DNA of 64,000 nucleotides from the NCBI GenBank assembly GCA_003946805.1, contig RPSH01000003.1, forward strand, positions 124,001-188,000, in the 5' to 3' direction. The position numbers and the translations under genes were made by a program. Positions 8,859-18,373 of this stretch are shown piece after piece. The stretch is from Bacillus sp. 2B10. GTDB taxonomy: Bacteria; Pseudomonadota; Alphaproteobacteria; Sphingomonadales; Sphingomonadaceae. The notes under the pieces were generated by a model that worked only from the letters and a program-made list of their open reading frames with translations, did no database searches and was not told where the DNA came from. Positions within the stretch are counted from its first letter, which is position 1; every line of letters starts with the position of its first letter.

Positions 8859-9392
8859 TCAATCGTGCCCCGGCCCGAGCGACGGGTCGAGGTCGCGCGG
8901 GCGGACGAAGGTCGTCAGGTGTCCGCATCCGTCGCAGGCGCTCGCCCAGTCGCCGTCGAGTTCGAGCACCGCGACGCTGGCGGTCGGGAATTTCTCCTCC
9001 ACCGCGCCGCGCAGCGGATTGCTCTCCGCCGACAGCAGCAGCACGAGGTCCTCGAGCCCCGGATTATGCCCGACCAGCAGCGCGCGGTCGGCGTCCGCCG
9101 GCAGCGCGCGGATCGCGTCGAGCAGCGTGCCGGCAGAAGCGAGGTAGAGCGTGCGGTCGTGCCGCGCCTCGGGCAACGTGCCGTACCCGCGGCGGAAATG
9201 GTCGAGCGTCTCGACTACGCGACGGGCCGAGCTGGCCGCGAGATGATCGAATTTCAGGCCCAGATGCCGGACCTGCGCGCCCATCGCGGTCGCGGCGCGC
9301 GCGCCCTTGGCATTCAGCGGCCGTTCGTGGTCGCTGAGTGCCGGATCGTCCCAGCCCGACTTGGCATGGCGCAGCAGCGTCAGCGTCTTCAT
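8859..9392 (-). CDS. sixA: SixA-family phosphohistidine phosphatase
   Basis: 177 residues of the histidine phosphatase (phosphoglycerate mutase-like) superfamily. The catalytic RHG-type motif reads LLRHAKSGWDD (His9) and the second catalytic His sits in LLVGHNPGLEDL; between them lie RPLNAKGARAA and SSARRVVET, typical of SixA. SixA removes phosphate from phosphohistidines of phosphorelay or PTS-type proteins in the cytoplasm. Its ATG overlaps the end of the helicase gene by 4 nt, so it is the distal gene of that transcript. Confidence 0.88.
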   Translation of the reverse strand: MKTLTLLRHAKSGWDDPALSDHERPLNAKGARAATAMGAQVRHLGLKFDHLAASSARRVVETLDHFRRGYGTLPEARHDRTLYLASAGTLLDAIRALPADADRALLVGHNPGLEDLVLLLSAESNPLRGAVEEKFPTASVAVLELDGDWASACDGCGHLTTFVRPRDLDPSLGPGHD

Positions 9393-12091
9393 ATGGGCGG
9401 CTCCATCGGCAGGGCGTGAGCGCCATGCCCGACTTCGGCGTCCAAGGAAAGGGCGCGCGCGACCGCTTCGTCCAGCGTGCAGCGCGTGATCGGCGTTCCT
9501 TCCGGAAACGCGCCCAGCAGCCGCGACGGCATGGCGGCGGACAGCAGCACGAACAGCCCGCGATCGTCGGCGCGGCGGATCAGCCGGCCGAACGCCTGCG
9601 CGAGGCGCGCGCGCACCATCCGGTCGTCATAGGCGCTGCCCCCGCCCGCCAGCCGCCGCGCGGCGTGGAGCACGCCCGGCTTCACCCACGGCACCCCCTC
9701 CATCACCACCATCCGCAGCGAATGGCCGGGCACGTCCACCCCGTCGCGCAGCGCATCGGTCCCGATCAGCGACGCGCGCGGATCGTCGCGAAAGATGTCG
9801 ACCAGCGTGCCGGTATCGATCGGGTCGACATGCTGGGCATAGAGCGGCAGCCCGTCGCGGGCGAGGCGGTCGGCGATCCGCGCATGGACGCCGCGCAGCC
9901 GCCGGATCGCGGTGAACAGCCCCAGCGTGCCGCCGCCCGCCGCGACGATCAGCCGGCCATAGGCATTGGCGAGCGCGGGCAGGTCGCCGCGCTTCACGTC
10001 GGTGACGATCAGCACCTCGGCCTGGGCGGCATAGGCGAACGGGCTCGCCGCCTCGAAATGGCTCGGCGGACGCATCAGGTGCGGCGCGCCGACCCGCGCA
10101 TCGGCCATGTCCCAGTCGCCGCCGGCACGCAGCGTCGCCGACGTCACCAGCACGCCATGCGCCGGTTTGAGCACCGTTTCGGCGAACGGGCGGGTGGGGT
10201 CGAGCCAGTGGCGGTGCAGCCCCATGTCGTATTCGCGGCCCTCGACCCGGTCGACCGTCAGCCAGTCGACGAAATCGGGATCGACCGGCCCGCCGATCCG
10301 CGCGAGCAGCCGGCCCCATGCCGCGACCGTTTCCGCCCGCCAGCCCAGCGACGCGATCGCGCCTTCGATCCGGGCGCGCGCGGGACCGTCCATCCAGTCC
10401 GGCCCCTCGGTCAGTACTGCCTCCAGCCGCTTGCCGAGCGCGATCAGCGGGCGCAGCAGCGCATCCAGCGCCTGTGCGGCCGGGCCGGCGGCGTCGATCA
10501 GCTCGGCCGGCGGTTCGCTCAGTTCGGTTTCCAGCCCATAGCCCGCCTCGCCATCCTTGGCCCGCGCGAACACCGCGCCGCGCACGCACGCCAGCAATTC
10601 CTCGACCGGACCGAACGGATCGCCCTCCTGAATCCGCGCCAGCCAGCCATCGGCGGGCAGCGCGCGCGCGGCATCGACGGCGGCGGCGACCGCCTCGCCC
10701 CCCGCCGCATCATAGCTGGCGACGTCGGACAGCCGCGCGGCAAGGCCCCGTCGCCGCCCGCGCCCGCCGCCTTCGGGGCCCAGCACCCAGCGGCGGATCT
10801 CGATCGCCTCCATGCCGGTCAGCGCGGCGGAGAACATCGCGTCGGCCGCCTCGAACAGATGATGGCCCTCGTCGAAGACGTAGCGGGTCGGGCGCGTGCC
10901 GGTTTCCCGCCCCCGCGCGGCGTTGACCATCACCAGCGCATGGTTGGCGATGACGATATCGGCCTGCGCCGACGCCCGGGCCGCGCGTTCGATGAAGCAT
11001 TTGCGGTAATGCGGGCAACCGGCATAGATGCACTCGCCGCGCCGGTCGGTCAGCGCGGTCGATCCGTTGCGGCGGAACAGCGTCGGCAGCCATCCGGGCA
11101 GGTCGCCGCCGATCATGTCGCCATCGGCGCTGTATGCCGCCCAGCGCGCGACCAGCTGCGCCAGCACCGCCGCCCGCCCCTGGAACCCGCCCTGCAGGGC
11201 ATCCTCGAGGTTGAGCAGGCACAGATAATTCTCGCGTCCCTTGCGCGTCACCACCTTGGCACGGCGCTCGGCGTCGTCGGGAAACACGCGGACGCTTTCC
11301 TGCGCCAGCTGGCGTTGCAACGCCTTGGTAAAGGTCGACACCCACACCGCGCCATCCGCCGCCGCCGCCCACAGCGAGGTCGGCGCCAGATAGCCAAGCG
11401 TCTTGCCGATGCCAGTTCCAGCCTCCGCCAGCACCATGTTGGGCGTATCGCGCGCGGCGCGCGGCGCGAATGCCTGCGACGCGGCGGCGGCGAAGGCGCG
11501 TTGCCCCGGCCGCGCCTCGGCCGTGCTGCCGGTCAGCTCGGCCAGCCGTGCGGCGACCGCGTCGGGCGCCAGCGTCACCGTGCGCGGGTTGGCGCGCGGC
11601 GGCGCCTCTTCCCATTCGGGCAGCTTGCTGAACAGCCAGCGCTCGGCGGTCTCCGGTTTGGGCAGCACCTGCCCCAGCGCCGGCGCCCATGGCCAGCGCA
11701 GGCGGAACAGCGATTGCGCCGCGGTCCACGCCCCTTCCTGTTCGGGCCATGGCTTCGACGCGGTCGCGATCAGCGCCGCCGCCGCCCGGCGCAGCAATTC
11801 GGCCACATGCGCCTCGTCGGTGGGCGGGGGCAGCGCCAGCGCCTGCGCGATCCCCTTGGGCGTCGGCACCGCGAATCGCGCGGGATGGACGAAGGCGAAC
11901 AGTTCGAGCAGGTCGAGCCCCGACAGCTCGGCATAGCCCAGCCGCTGCCCGATCAGCGCGGCGTTGAGCACGATCGTCGGCGTGTCCGCCACGCACGCGA
12001 TCGCTTCCCCCCGGCTGACTTCGCGCGTGCCGTCGGCGGTCGCGATCCAGACGCCCGAATGGCTGGCGTGGAGGGCAGGGTAGGGGAGCAT
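9389..12091 (-). CDS. DinG/Rad3-like ATP-dependent DNA helicase
   Basis: 900 residues, superfamily 2 XPD/DinG class. After an N-terminal region of about 190 residues peculiar to alphaproteobacterial members come Walker A AEAGTGIGKT, an Fe-S type cysteine set (C of NYLCLLN, then CIYAGCPHYRKC), the DEAH-like box FDEGHHLFEAAD, and late motifs LVTSATLRAGGDWDM, GTDALRDGVDVPG and QAFGRLIRRADDRG. Such enzymes unwind DNA or R-loops in repair. A TAAGG-type site precedes the ATG. It lies 85 nt downstream of the bestrophin gene and overlaps sixA. Confidence 0.9.
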   Translation of the reverse strand: MLPYPALHASHSGVWIATADGTREVSRGEAIACVADTPTIVLNAALIGQRLGYAELSGLDLLELFAFVHPARFAVPTPKGIAQALALPPPTDEAHVAELLRRAAAALIATASKPWPEQEGAWTAAQSLFRLRWPWAPALGQVLPKPETAERWLFSKLPEWEEAPPRANPRTVTLAPDAVAARLAELTGSTAEARPGQRAFAAAASQAFAPRAARDTPNMVLAEAGTGIGKTLGYLAPTSLWAAAADGAVWVSTFTKALQRQLAQESVRVFPDDAERRAKVVTRKGRENYLCLLNLEDALQGGFQGRAAVLAQLVARWAAYSADGDMIGGDLPGWLPTLFRRNGSTALTDRRGECIYAGCPHYRKCFIERAARASAQADIVIANHALVMVNAARGRETGTRPTRYVFDEGHHLFEAADAMFSAALTGMEAIEIRRWVLGPEGGGRGRRRGLAARLSDVASYDAAGGEAVAAAVDAARALPADGWLARIQEGDPFGPVEELLACVRGAVFARAKDGEAGYGLETELSEPPAELIDAAGPAAQALDALLRPLIALGKRLEAVLTEGPDWMDGPARARIEGAIASLGWRAETVAAWGRLLARIGGPVDPDFVDWLTVDRVEGREYDMGLHRHWLDPTRPFAETVLKPAHGVLVTSATLRAGGDWDMADARVGAPHLMRPPSHFEAASPFAYAAQAEVLIVTDVKRGDLPALANAYGRLIVAAGGGTLGLFTAIRRLRGVHARIADRLARDGLPLYAQHVDPIDTGTLVDIFRDDPRASLIGTDALRDGVDVPGHSLRMVVMEGVPWVKPGVLHAARRLAGGGSAYDDRMVRARLAQAFGRLIRRADDRGLFVLLSAAMPSRLLGAFPEGTPITRCTLDEAVARALSLDAEVGHGAHALPMEPPI

Positions 12092-12176
12092 CGAACTGCC
12101 TTACCGCCACGCGCTCGGGAACGGAAGTGGAACGCGCCGGATCCATCCCATATCAGGGGGAGGATTCAGCGCGCAC

Positions 12177-13070
12177 TCACCACAGCACGCCCTTGACCGG
12201 TTTGAGCGGTTCGGGCGCCGGATCGCCGATCGCCTGCAACAGGTCGATCTCGATCGTCCGGCACATCGCGGTCAGCGGCAGGTCGTGCACCGTATCGGCG
12301 AACGGATCGGCCAGGTCTTCGCCGATCTGCAACACGGCGAGGAACATCAGTCCCGCCAGCCCGGAACCCAGCGGCGTGGCGATGCCCAGCGTCTCGACCA
12401 GGCCGATGGGCAGCACGACACAGAACAGCCGGGTGAACAGCGACGGCAGGAAGCGATATTGCACCGGCAGCGGCGTGTTCTTGATCCGCTCCATGCCACC
12501 TTGCGCATTGGCGATGTCGATCATCACGCTTTCGAGGCTGGTCTGCTGGATGCTGTCGATCCAGCCGCGGCGCTGCGCCTCCGCGACGCGCTCGCCGGTC
12601 CCGTCGAGCAGCCCGTTGGCGACGTTTGTCCGGCCCAGCGGATCGCCCGCCTCGTCCCGCGACAGGAAGCGGTGGACCTCGTCCTTCGAATCCTGCCGCC
12701 GCAACTGGCAACGCAGCGCGTGGACATAGGCGATGTGGCGCAGCACGATCGACCGCTTGAGATCGCGCTTCTGTCCGCTGTCCTCCGGCCCGATGAACGC
12801 GATCGCGGCACGCGCCAGGTTGCGCGACGCGTTTATCATCAGGCCCCACAGCGATCGGCCCTCCCACCAGCGCGCATAGGCCGAATTGACGCGAAAGCCG
12901 AGGAACAGCGCCAATGCCGAACCGAACAGCGTCAGCGGCAACGATGGTGCCTTGAACGGCCATACGAGGAAGATGACGGTGACGATCACGTCCCAGATGA
13001 ACAGGCCCAGTGCGGGCTTCCAGACTTCCGAAACGATGCGGGACAGGCGGGGTGCGTCGGATACGATCAT
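12177..13070 (-). CDS. Bestrophin-family membrane channel protein
   Basis: 297 residues. Membrane segments near residues 18-38 (PALGLFIWDVIVTVIFLVW) and 42-62, the family hallmark GFRVNSAYARWWEGRSLWG, two further hydrophobic stretches after VQYRFLPSLFTRLFCVVLPIGL, and the C-terminal VHDLPLTAMCRTIEIDLLQ that matches bacterial bestrophin (UPF0187) tails. Bacterial members form pentameric ion channels in the inner membrane. It is divergent from lysK; the shared promoter region is 13071-13151. Confidence 0.9.
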   Translation of the reverse strand: MIVSDAPRLSRIVSEVWKPALGLFIWDVIVTVIFLVWPFKAPSLPLTLFGSALALFLGFRVNSAYARWWEGRSLWGLMINASRNLARAAIAFIGPEDSGQKRDLKRSIVLRHIAYVHALRCQLRRQDSKDEVHRFLSRDEAGDPLGRTNVANGLLDGTGERVAEAQRRGWIDSIQQTSLESVMIDIANAQGGMERIKNTPLPVQYRFLPSLFTRLFCVVLPIGLVETLGIATPLGSGLAGLMFLAVLQIGEDLADPFADTVHDLPLTAMCRTIEIDLLQAIGDPAPEPLKPVKGVLW

Positions 13071-13151
13071 CGACCACGCCTACGTCCAGCGCGGCAATAG
13101 GTTGCATCGCAACAGGTGGAAATTATGCGCCCGACCGCGTATCGGAAAGCG

Positions 13152-14720
13152 ATGACCGACCCCGATATCCGCGATGCAGCATTGGTTTCAAAGGCTTGGC
13201 CGTATGAAGAGGCGCGCAAGCTCCTGAAGCGCTATCCCGACGGAAAGCCGGGCGGCGCGCCGGTCCTGTTCGAAACCGGTTATGGGCCGTCCGGTTTGCC
13301 GCATATCGGCACGTTCAACGAAGTGCTGCGCACGACGATGGTGCGCAAGGCGTTCATGGAACTGTCGGACCAGCCGACCCGGCTGATCGCGTTTTCGGAC
13401 GACATGGACGGCCTGCGCAAGGTGCCGGACAATGTGCCGAACGGCGACCTGCTGCGCGAACATCTCGGCAAGCCGCTCAGCGAAATCCCCGATCCGTTCG
13501 GCACGCATGGCAGTTTCGCCGCGCACAACAACGCCCGGCTCCGCGCGTTTCTCGACCAGTACGGCTTCGACTATGAATTCGCGTCGTCGACCGACTATTA
13601 TCGGGGCGGCCGGTTCGACGATGCGCTGCGGAACGTCCTGCGCAACATGGCTGCGATCCTCGACATCATGCTGCCGACGCTGGGTGCCGAACGCCGCGAA
13701 ACCTATTCGCCGGTGCTGCCGATCTCGCCGACCAGCGGCATCGTGCTGCAGGTGCCTGTCGAGGTGCTCGACGCCGACACCGGCATGGTGGCGTTCATGG
13801 ACGGCGACACCCGCGTCGAACGATCGGTCCTGTCGGGTGGGGCCAAGCTGCAATGGAAGGTCGACTGGGCGATGCGCTGGGCGGCGCTCGGCGTCGATTA
13901 CGAGATGGCGGGCAAGGACCTGATCGATTCGGTCACGCAATCGTCGAAGATCGCCCGCGTGCTGGGCGCACGCCCGCCCGAGGGCTTCAATTACGAGATG
14001 TTCCTCGACGAACAGGGCCAGAAGATTTCGAAGTCGAAGGGCAACGGCCTCAGCCTCGAACAATGGCTGACCTATGGCCCGCCCGAAAGCGTCGCCTTCT
14101 ACGCATATCGCGAACCGAAAAAGGCCAAGCAGCTCCATCTGGGCGTGATCCCGCGCGCGATCGACGAATACTGGCAGTTCCGCGCCAACTATGCCGGCCA
14201 GCCGGTCGAACAGCGGCTCGGCAACCCGGTCCACCACATCCATGGCGGTCCGCCGCCGGCCGAGACGCTGCCGGTGACGTTCGGGTTGCTGCTCAACCTC
14301 GTCGGCGTGATGGGCGACGCGACCAAGGCGCAGGTGTGGGGCTATCTCGCCAACTATGTCGCGGATGCGTCGGCCGGGCGTTATCCGGCGCTCGACGCGC
14401 TGATCGACCATGCGCTGGCCTATGTCCGCGACGTCGCCGACAAGCCCGAGCGCCGCGCCCCGACCGGGGTCGAGCGCGCCGCGCTGGAACGGCTCGATGC
14501 CGACCTCGCGGCGATGCCGGCGGACGCCACGCCCGAGGATATCCAGAACGCGGTGTACGAGATCGGCAAGACCGCCGGGTTCGACAGTTTGCGAGACTGG
14601 TTCAGGGCCTGCTACGAAACGCTGCTCGGCACGCCCCAGGGCCCGCGCATGGGCAGCTTCATCGCGCTCTACGGCATCGACAATAGCCGGAAACTGATCG
14701 CGGAGGCACTGGCGCGGTAG
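13152..14720 (+). CDS. lysK: Class I lysyl-tRNA synthetase
   Basis: 522 residues. HIGH signature GPSGLPHIGTFNE (HIGT at 51-54) and KMSKS-like KISKSKGNG near residue 294 show the class I Rossmann catalytic core; the C-terminal third is helical and anticodon-binding. The protein charges tRNA-Lys. Class I LysRS is standard in archaea and many alphaproteobacteria, so this is expected and not a second copy of a class II enzyme. ATG 13152 has GGAAAG at 13144-13149; an upstream in-frame ATG at 13116 lacks a good site. Confidence 0.95.
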   Translation: MTDPDIRDAALVSKAWPYEEARKLLKRYPDGKPGGAPVLFETGYGPSGLPHIGTFNEVLRTTMVRKAFMELSDQPTRLIAFSDDMDGLRKVPDNVPNGDLLREHLGKPLSEIPDPFGTHGSFAAHNNARLRAFLDQYGFDYEFASSTDYYRGGRFDDALRNVLRNMAAILDIMLPTLGAERRETYSPVLPISPTSGIVLQVPVEVLDADTGMVAFMDGDTRVERSVLSGGAKLQWKVDWAMRWAALGVDYEMAGKDLIDSVTQSSKIARVLGARPPEGFNYEMFLDEQGQKISKSKGNGLSLEQWLTYGPPESVAFYAYREPKKAKQLHLGVIPRAIDEYWQFRANYAGQPVEQRLGNPVHHIHGGPPPAETLPVTFGLLLNLVGVMGDATKAQVWGYLANYVADASAGRYPALDALIDHALAYVRDVADKPERRAPTGVERAALERLDADLAAMPADATPEDIQNAVYEIGKTAGFDSLRDWFRACYETLLGTPQGPRMGSFIALYGIDNSRKLIAEALAR

Positions 14721-14755
14721 GGGCCGGGGCAATCCCGGCGATGCCGTTCGATTGT

Positions 14756-14851
14756 CGTCATTCCCGCGCAGGCGGGAATCCTTAGCCGCCGAGGTTTCGG
14801 CTCGATTCGCGACGACAGTGCATATGGACTCCCGCCTGCGCGGGAGTGACG
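14756..14851. repeat. Family A inverted-repeat unit (A1)
   Basis: Two short hairpins facing each other: CGTCATTCCCGCGCAGGCGG at the left end and a matching CCGCCTGCGCGGGAGTGACG at the right end, about 50 nt apart. Lies directly after lysK in a convergent gap. The same layout recurs at other loci in this window. Confidence 0.85.
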
Positions 14852-14884
14852 CGGTTGGCGAAGGAGAGGGGGAGCCCCCGGAAT

Positions 14885-14967
14885 CGTCACCCCAGCGCAG
14901 GCTGGGGTCTCCCGCGGCTCCTGCGGTGCCCTCTTACACGGAGACCCCAGCCTGCGCCGGGGTGACG
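14885..14967. repeat. Family A inverted-repeat unit (A2)
   Basis: Variant of the same unit: CGTCACCCCAGCGCAGGCTG on the left and CCCAGCCTGCGCCGGGGTGA on the right, separated by a GC-rich spacer. Together with A1 it fills most of the lysK/LOG convergent gap. Confidence 0.85.
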
Positions 14968-14986
14968 TTGGGGCGGGAAGAGCCCC

Positions 14987-15850
14987 CTACTTCCGCTCCT
15001 CGTAGAACGTCTTCACGACATTCCACCCTTCCTCCGCCGTCTCGACGAAGGTGATGAGGTCGAGGTCGCGGGCCGAGATCACCCCCTCTTCGACCAGCGC
15101 GTCCCAGTTCACCACCCGCTCCCAGAATTCGCGGCCGTAGAACAGCACCGGGATCGGTTCGATCTTGCCGGTCTGGATCAGCGTCAGCAGCTCGAAGCTT
15201 TCATCGAACGTGCCGAACCCGCCGGGGAACACCGCGACCGCGCGGGCGCGCAGCAGGAAATGCATCTTGCGCAGCGCGAAATAGTGGAACTGCATCGACA
15301 GCGCCGGGGTGACGTACGGATTGGGCGCCTGTTCGTGCGGCAGGACGATGTTCAGCCCGATCGATTCGGCACCGGCCTCGTTCGCGCCGCGATTGGCGGC
15401 TTCCATGATCGACGGGCCGCCGCCCGAACACACGACGAAGTGCCGCTTGCCGTTGACGTCGTTGGGAAACTGGCTGGCATGGAACGCCAGTTCGCGTGCC
15501 ACGTCGTAATAATGCGCCTTGGCGACGATCCGTTCGGCGATGGCGCGCGATGCGTCGTCCTGCGCCAGGTCGAGCAGCATCTCGGCCTTGTCGGGCTCGG
15601 GAATGCGCGCCGAGCCATAGATGACGAAGGTCGAGGCGATGTTCGCCTCGTCGAGCAGCAGCGAGGGTTTCAACAGCTCCAGCTGGAACCGCACCGGCCG
15701 CAGGTCCTCGCGCAACAGGAACTCCATGTCCTGGAACGCCAGTCGATAGGCGGGGTGTTCGGTCTGGGGGGTCGACAGCTGCGCGCGGGCCGCTTCGGCT
15801 TCCTGCTTGGCCCCGCGGAACACGCGGGACGGTACTTTTGTATCGGTCAT
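14987..15850 (-). CDS. LOG-family nucleotide-binding protein
   Basis: 287 residues from ATG 15848-15850 (a TTG further upstream would add 13 residues). Family motifs are clear: VCSGGGPSIMEAANRGANEA and AVFPGGFGTFDESFELLT (the PGGxGTxxE motif). Proteins with these motifs hydrolyse the N-glycosidic bond of nucleoside monophosphates or related ligands; many were once mislabelled lysine decarboxylases. An N-terminal extension of about 80 residues marks the longer proteobacterial subgroup, whose substrate is not settled. 60 nt downstream of the extensin-like gene, same strand. Confidence 0.88.
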   Translation of the reverse strand: MTDTKVPSRVFRGAKQEAEAARAQLSTPQTEHPAYRLAFQDMEFLLREDLRPVRFQLELLKPSLLLDEANIASTFVIYGSARIPEPDKAEMLLDLAQDDASRAIAERIVAKAHYYDVARELAFHASQFPNDVNGKRHFVVCSGGGPSIMEAANRGANEAGAESIGLNIVLPHEQAPNPYVTPALSMQFHYFALRKMHFLLRARAVAVFPGGFGTFDESFELLTLIQTGKIEPIPVLFYGREFWERVVNWDALVEEGVISARDLDLITFVETAEEGWNVVKTFYEERK

Positions 15851-15910
15851 AGGTGACAGGGTTGTAGGCACGGCCGCGAAAACCGGCAAGCGGGATGCGT
15901 CGGTGGCAGA

Positions 15911-16603
15911 TCAGCGGCACAATGGCCGCCCGCCCATGTCGAAATGAAAATGGTTGTGGTGCGCGGCGTTGTAGTCGGGACCGAGCGTGGTGACGAACCG
16001 CTTGCACGCCGACCGGTGGACGATGCGCAGGAATTCGCGGACCTGCGGGTCGGCGCTGTTCCAGTCGCGTTCCAGCACGATCCGCCGTCCGTCGGCCAGC
16101 GTGAAGCCGCCGATATCGATCGCGTTGGCAAGGCCGTGTTCGGACACCCGCCCGGCCGAGCGCGCACCGCCGCCGATGATCCCGCGACAGGCATAGGTGC
16201 CGTAGCTGTCGATGCGCGTCACCTCGCTGCCCAGTATCTGTCGCGCGGCGGGGCGCACGCCGTGGCGGACCCAGCCGACCAACGCACGGGCGGCGGGGCA
16301 GCGAATCGCCTTGAGACCGTTTACCGGCACGCCGATGTCGAGCAGCTGCACCGCGCCCAGCACGACGCAGCCCGACCCGTAATCGCGGTCGGGCAACGGG
16401 CTGAAACGGACATCGGCCTTCGACAGGTCGGCGAAGCATTGCTGCGTATCGCGCGAGGTGATCGTCGGCAGCGTCACCGGCCCGGGTGGCCGCGGGGCTG
16501 CCGGCCGGGCACGCGGCGGCGGTGCCGCGCGGCGGTCGTCGCCACCGACGCAGCTCGCCAGAATCAGGCAGCAGGACAGGAGCAGCCGGCGCGGCAGGGT
16601 CAT
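15911..16603 (-). CDS. Extensin-like C-terminal domain lipoprotein (peptidase M15-like fold)
   Basis: 230 residues. Signal with lipobox LILASC, a proline/arginine-rich linker, then the extensin C-like domain: CFADLSKADVRFSPL, SEHGLANAIDIGGF and AHHNHFHFDMGGR. The His/Asp arrangement (SEHxxxxAxD and HNHFH) matches the zinc site of the M15/VanY-like fold, so a periplasmic peptidoglycan-related hydrolase is plausible; activity is not proven for the family. Start ATG 16603; an upstream GTG at 16621 is in frame. Four Cys could form disulfides. Confidence 0.82.
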   Translation of the reverse strand: MTLPRRLLLSCCLILASCVGGDDRRAAPPPRARPAAPRPPGPVTLPTITSRDTQQCFADLSKADVRFSPLPDRDYGSGCVVLGAVQLLDIGVPVNGLKAIRCPAARALVGWVRHGVRPAARQILGSEVTRIDSYGTYACRGIIGGGARSAGRVSEHGLANAIDIGGFTLADGRRIVLERDWNSADPQVREFLRIVHRSACKRFVTTLGPDYNAAHHNHFHFDMGGRPLCR

Positions 16604-16720
16604 CGGATGGCCGGCTCCCACGTCGCGTCGCGACCGGCAAGCGGCGATGCGACGGATCGTGCTTTCCCCCGGTGGAACACGAATAAGGTAACCGCTGTCA
16701 CGGAAAGGATTGCTCGCACT

Positions 16721-16744
16721 AGTAGTTTTTGAATATGTACTACT
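16721..16744. promoter_or_regulatory. Candidate GntR operator, inverted repeat
   Basis: AGTAGT at 16721-16726 and ACTACT at 16739-16744 form perfect 6-bp arms around a 12-nt AT-rich spacer. It sits about 78 nt before the GntR gene in the gap shared with the divergent extensin gene and stands out by its AT content. Autoregulation by the adjacent GntR protein is inferred. Confidence 0.4.
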
Positions 16745-16821
16745 TTCGTATGACCCGGCAGCGGGTCGCCATCCTCACCTCCACGTTCCGGCAACGGACC
16801 GCTTCGCAAAGGGAATGCAGC

Positions 16822-17475
16822 GTGACCATCGTCGTTCGAACCCTGTCTGACCGTGTGTTCGAGATCGTGCGGGAGCGGATCGTCAGCGGGGCGCTCGCCG
16901 AAACCGTGCCGATCCGGCAGGACGCGCTCGCCAGCGAATTGGGTGTCAGCAAGATCCCGCTGCGCGAGGCGCTGGCGCGGCTGGAACAGGAAGGGCTGGT
17001 CGCCGGACAGGCGAATCGCGGCTATACCGTACGGCCGATGTCGGCGTCGCAGGCCGACGAGATCTACGAGCTGCGCCTCGCCGTCGAACCCAGTGCCGCC
17101 GCCTATGCCGCGCGCCATGCCGACGACCGGTACCGCGCGGCCGCCGTCGAGGCGTTCGAGCGGATCGGGGAGGGGGCGGGCGACGACCTGCTCGACGCCG
17201 CGGCACGCAACCGGGCGTTCCATGCGGCGCTGGTCGCCGCGGCCGGGCGCGACCTGACGATCGAGCTGGTGCAGCGCCTGTCGGTGCTTGCCGAACGCTA
17301 TGTGGTTGCACATCTGCGTCCCGCAGGCCGCAACAACCGCGCCCACACCGAACACCGCGCGCTGCTCGACGCGTGGCTCGCCCGCGATGCCGATGCGGTG
17401 CGGGCGATGCTCACCCGTCACCTGCTGATGACGATCGAGGACCTGCGCAGCGAATTCGCCGCCGCTGCCGCCTGA
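16822..17475 (+). CDS. GntR-family transcriptional regulator, FadR/FCD subfamily
   Basis: 217 residues from GTG 16822, preceded by AAGGGA; ATGs further upstream would place non-homologous sequence before the HTH. Residues about 10-75 form the winged helix (LPIRQ-like PIRQDALASELGVSKIPLREALARLEQEGLV). The C-terminal FCD effector domain keeps the metal/ligand residues: EIYELRLAVEPSAA, RNRAFHAALVAAAG and HTEHRALLDAW. FCD regulators usually sense small carboxylates or sugars. The SGNH-like and cytochrome genes follow 43 nt downstream on the same strand. Confidence 0.9.
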   Translation: MTIVVRTLSDRVFEIVRERIVSGALAETVPIRQDALASELGVSKIPLREALARLEQEGLVAGQANRGYTVRPMSASQADEIYELRLAVEPSAAAYAARHADDRYRAAAVEAFERIGEGAGDDLLDAAARNRAFHAALVAAAGRDLTIELVQRLSVLAERYVVAHLRPAGRNNRAHTEHRALLDAWLARDADAVRAMLTRHLLMTIEDLRSEFAAAAA

Positions 17476-17518
17476 CCTGCGGGTGGGCGGGGTGCGATCG
17501 ATCGGGTAGGGGGTGCCC

Positions 17519-18373
17519 ATGGTCCGTTTCGTCCTCAGCCTCTTCGCGCTGTCGCTTGCCGCCGCCCCCGCCGCGGCACGCGACATCCTGTTCGTCGGCA
17601 ACAGCTTCACCTTCGGCGCGGGCTCTCCGGTCGAGCGCTACCGACCCGACAGTGTCACCGACCTGAACGGCGAGGGGATCGGCGGCGTGCCGGCACTGTT
17701 CCGTGCCTTCGCCGAACAGTCCGGGCTCGACTGGACGGTGTCGCTCGAAACCTCGCCGGGCAAGGACCTGGCGTTCCACTATGCCCGCAAGCGCGCCGCG
17801 ATCGACCGGCGCTGGGACGTGGTAATCCTGCAGGGCTATTCGACGCTCGATGCCGAACGTCCGGGCGATGCCACCCGCCATGGCGAGGCGGCGGGAAGGC
17901 TCGCGGCATTGGTGCGGGCGCGCAATCCGCAGGCGTCGGTGAAGCTGGTCGAAACCTGGTCGCGCGCCGACCTGACCTATCGCCCCGGCAGCCGCTGGTC
18001 GGGCAGGCCGATCGTGGCCATGGCGCAGGACCTGGCCGACGCCAACCGGCAGGTCGCCCGGACCACGCCCGGCATCGCCGGTACGATCCCCGTCGGCAGC
18101 GCGTGGAACCGCGCGATCGCGCGCCGGGTGGCCGACGCCAATCCTTATGACGGGATCGATCCGGGCAAGCTCGGCCTCTGGGCCGACGATCATTATCATG
18201 GCAGCAGCGCGGGCTATTATCTCCAGGCGCTGACGATCTTCGGCAGCGTCACCGGCTACGACGTCCGTCGGCTGGGCACCGGCGAGCGCGCCGCCGCCGA
18301 CCTCGGCCTGACCGGCGATCAGGCGGTGGCGCTGCAACGGATCGCGTGGAAGACCCTGCGCGCACACCGTTGA
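17519..18373 (+). CDS. Secreted SGNH/DUF4886-like hydrolase
   Basis: 284 residues with a signal peptide (FVLSLFALSLAAAPAAA). Block I reads DILFVGNSFTFGAG, with Ser29 as the likely nucleophile, and the late block LWADDHYHGSSAGYYLQAL supplies the Asp/His pair, so all elements of an SGNH-type esterase are present. The GNSFTFG form and overall length resemble DUF4886 proteins. Substrate is unknown. ATG 17519 has a GGGGG run upstream. The stop overlaps the start of the cytochrome gene by 1 nt. Confidence 0.7.
   Translation: MVRFVLSLFALSLAAAPAAARDILFVGNSFTFGAGSPVERYRPDSVTDLNGEGIGGVPALFRAFAEQSGLDWTVSLETSPGKDLAFHYARKRAAIDRRWDVVILQGYSTLDAERPGDATRHGEAAGRLAALVRARNPQASVKLVETWSRADLTYRPGSRWSGRPIVAMAQDLADANRQVARTTPGIAGTIPVGSAWNRAIARRVADANPYDGIDPGKLGLWADDHYHGSSAGYYLQALTIFGSVTGYDVRRLGTGERAAADLGLTGDQAVALQRIAWKTLRAHR

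Noticed and set aside
9338..12196. A 950-codon open frame on the plus strand opposite the DinG-like helicase
   Set aside because: Its translation is Arg/Gly/Ala-rich with no domain signal, while the minus strand has a full set of helicase motifs. Long antisense open frames are expected from strong third-position GC bias.
13116..13152. Alternative start for lysK at ATG 13116
   Set aside because: It adds 12 residues without homology and lacks a ribosome site, whereas ATG 13152 has GGAAAG in place.
14721..14986. A CRISPR-like array in the lysK/LOG gap
   Set aside because: The repeats are inverted hairpin units without regular spacers, and no cas gene is present.
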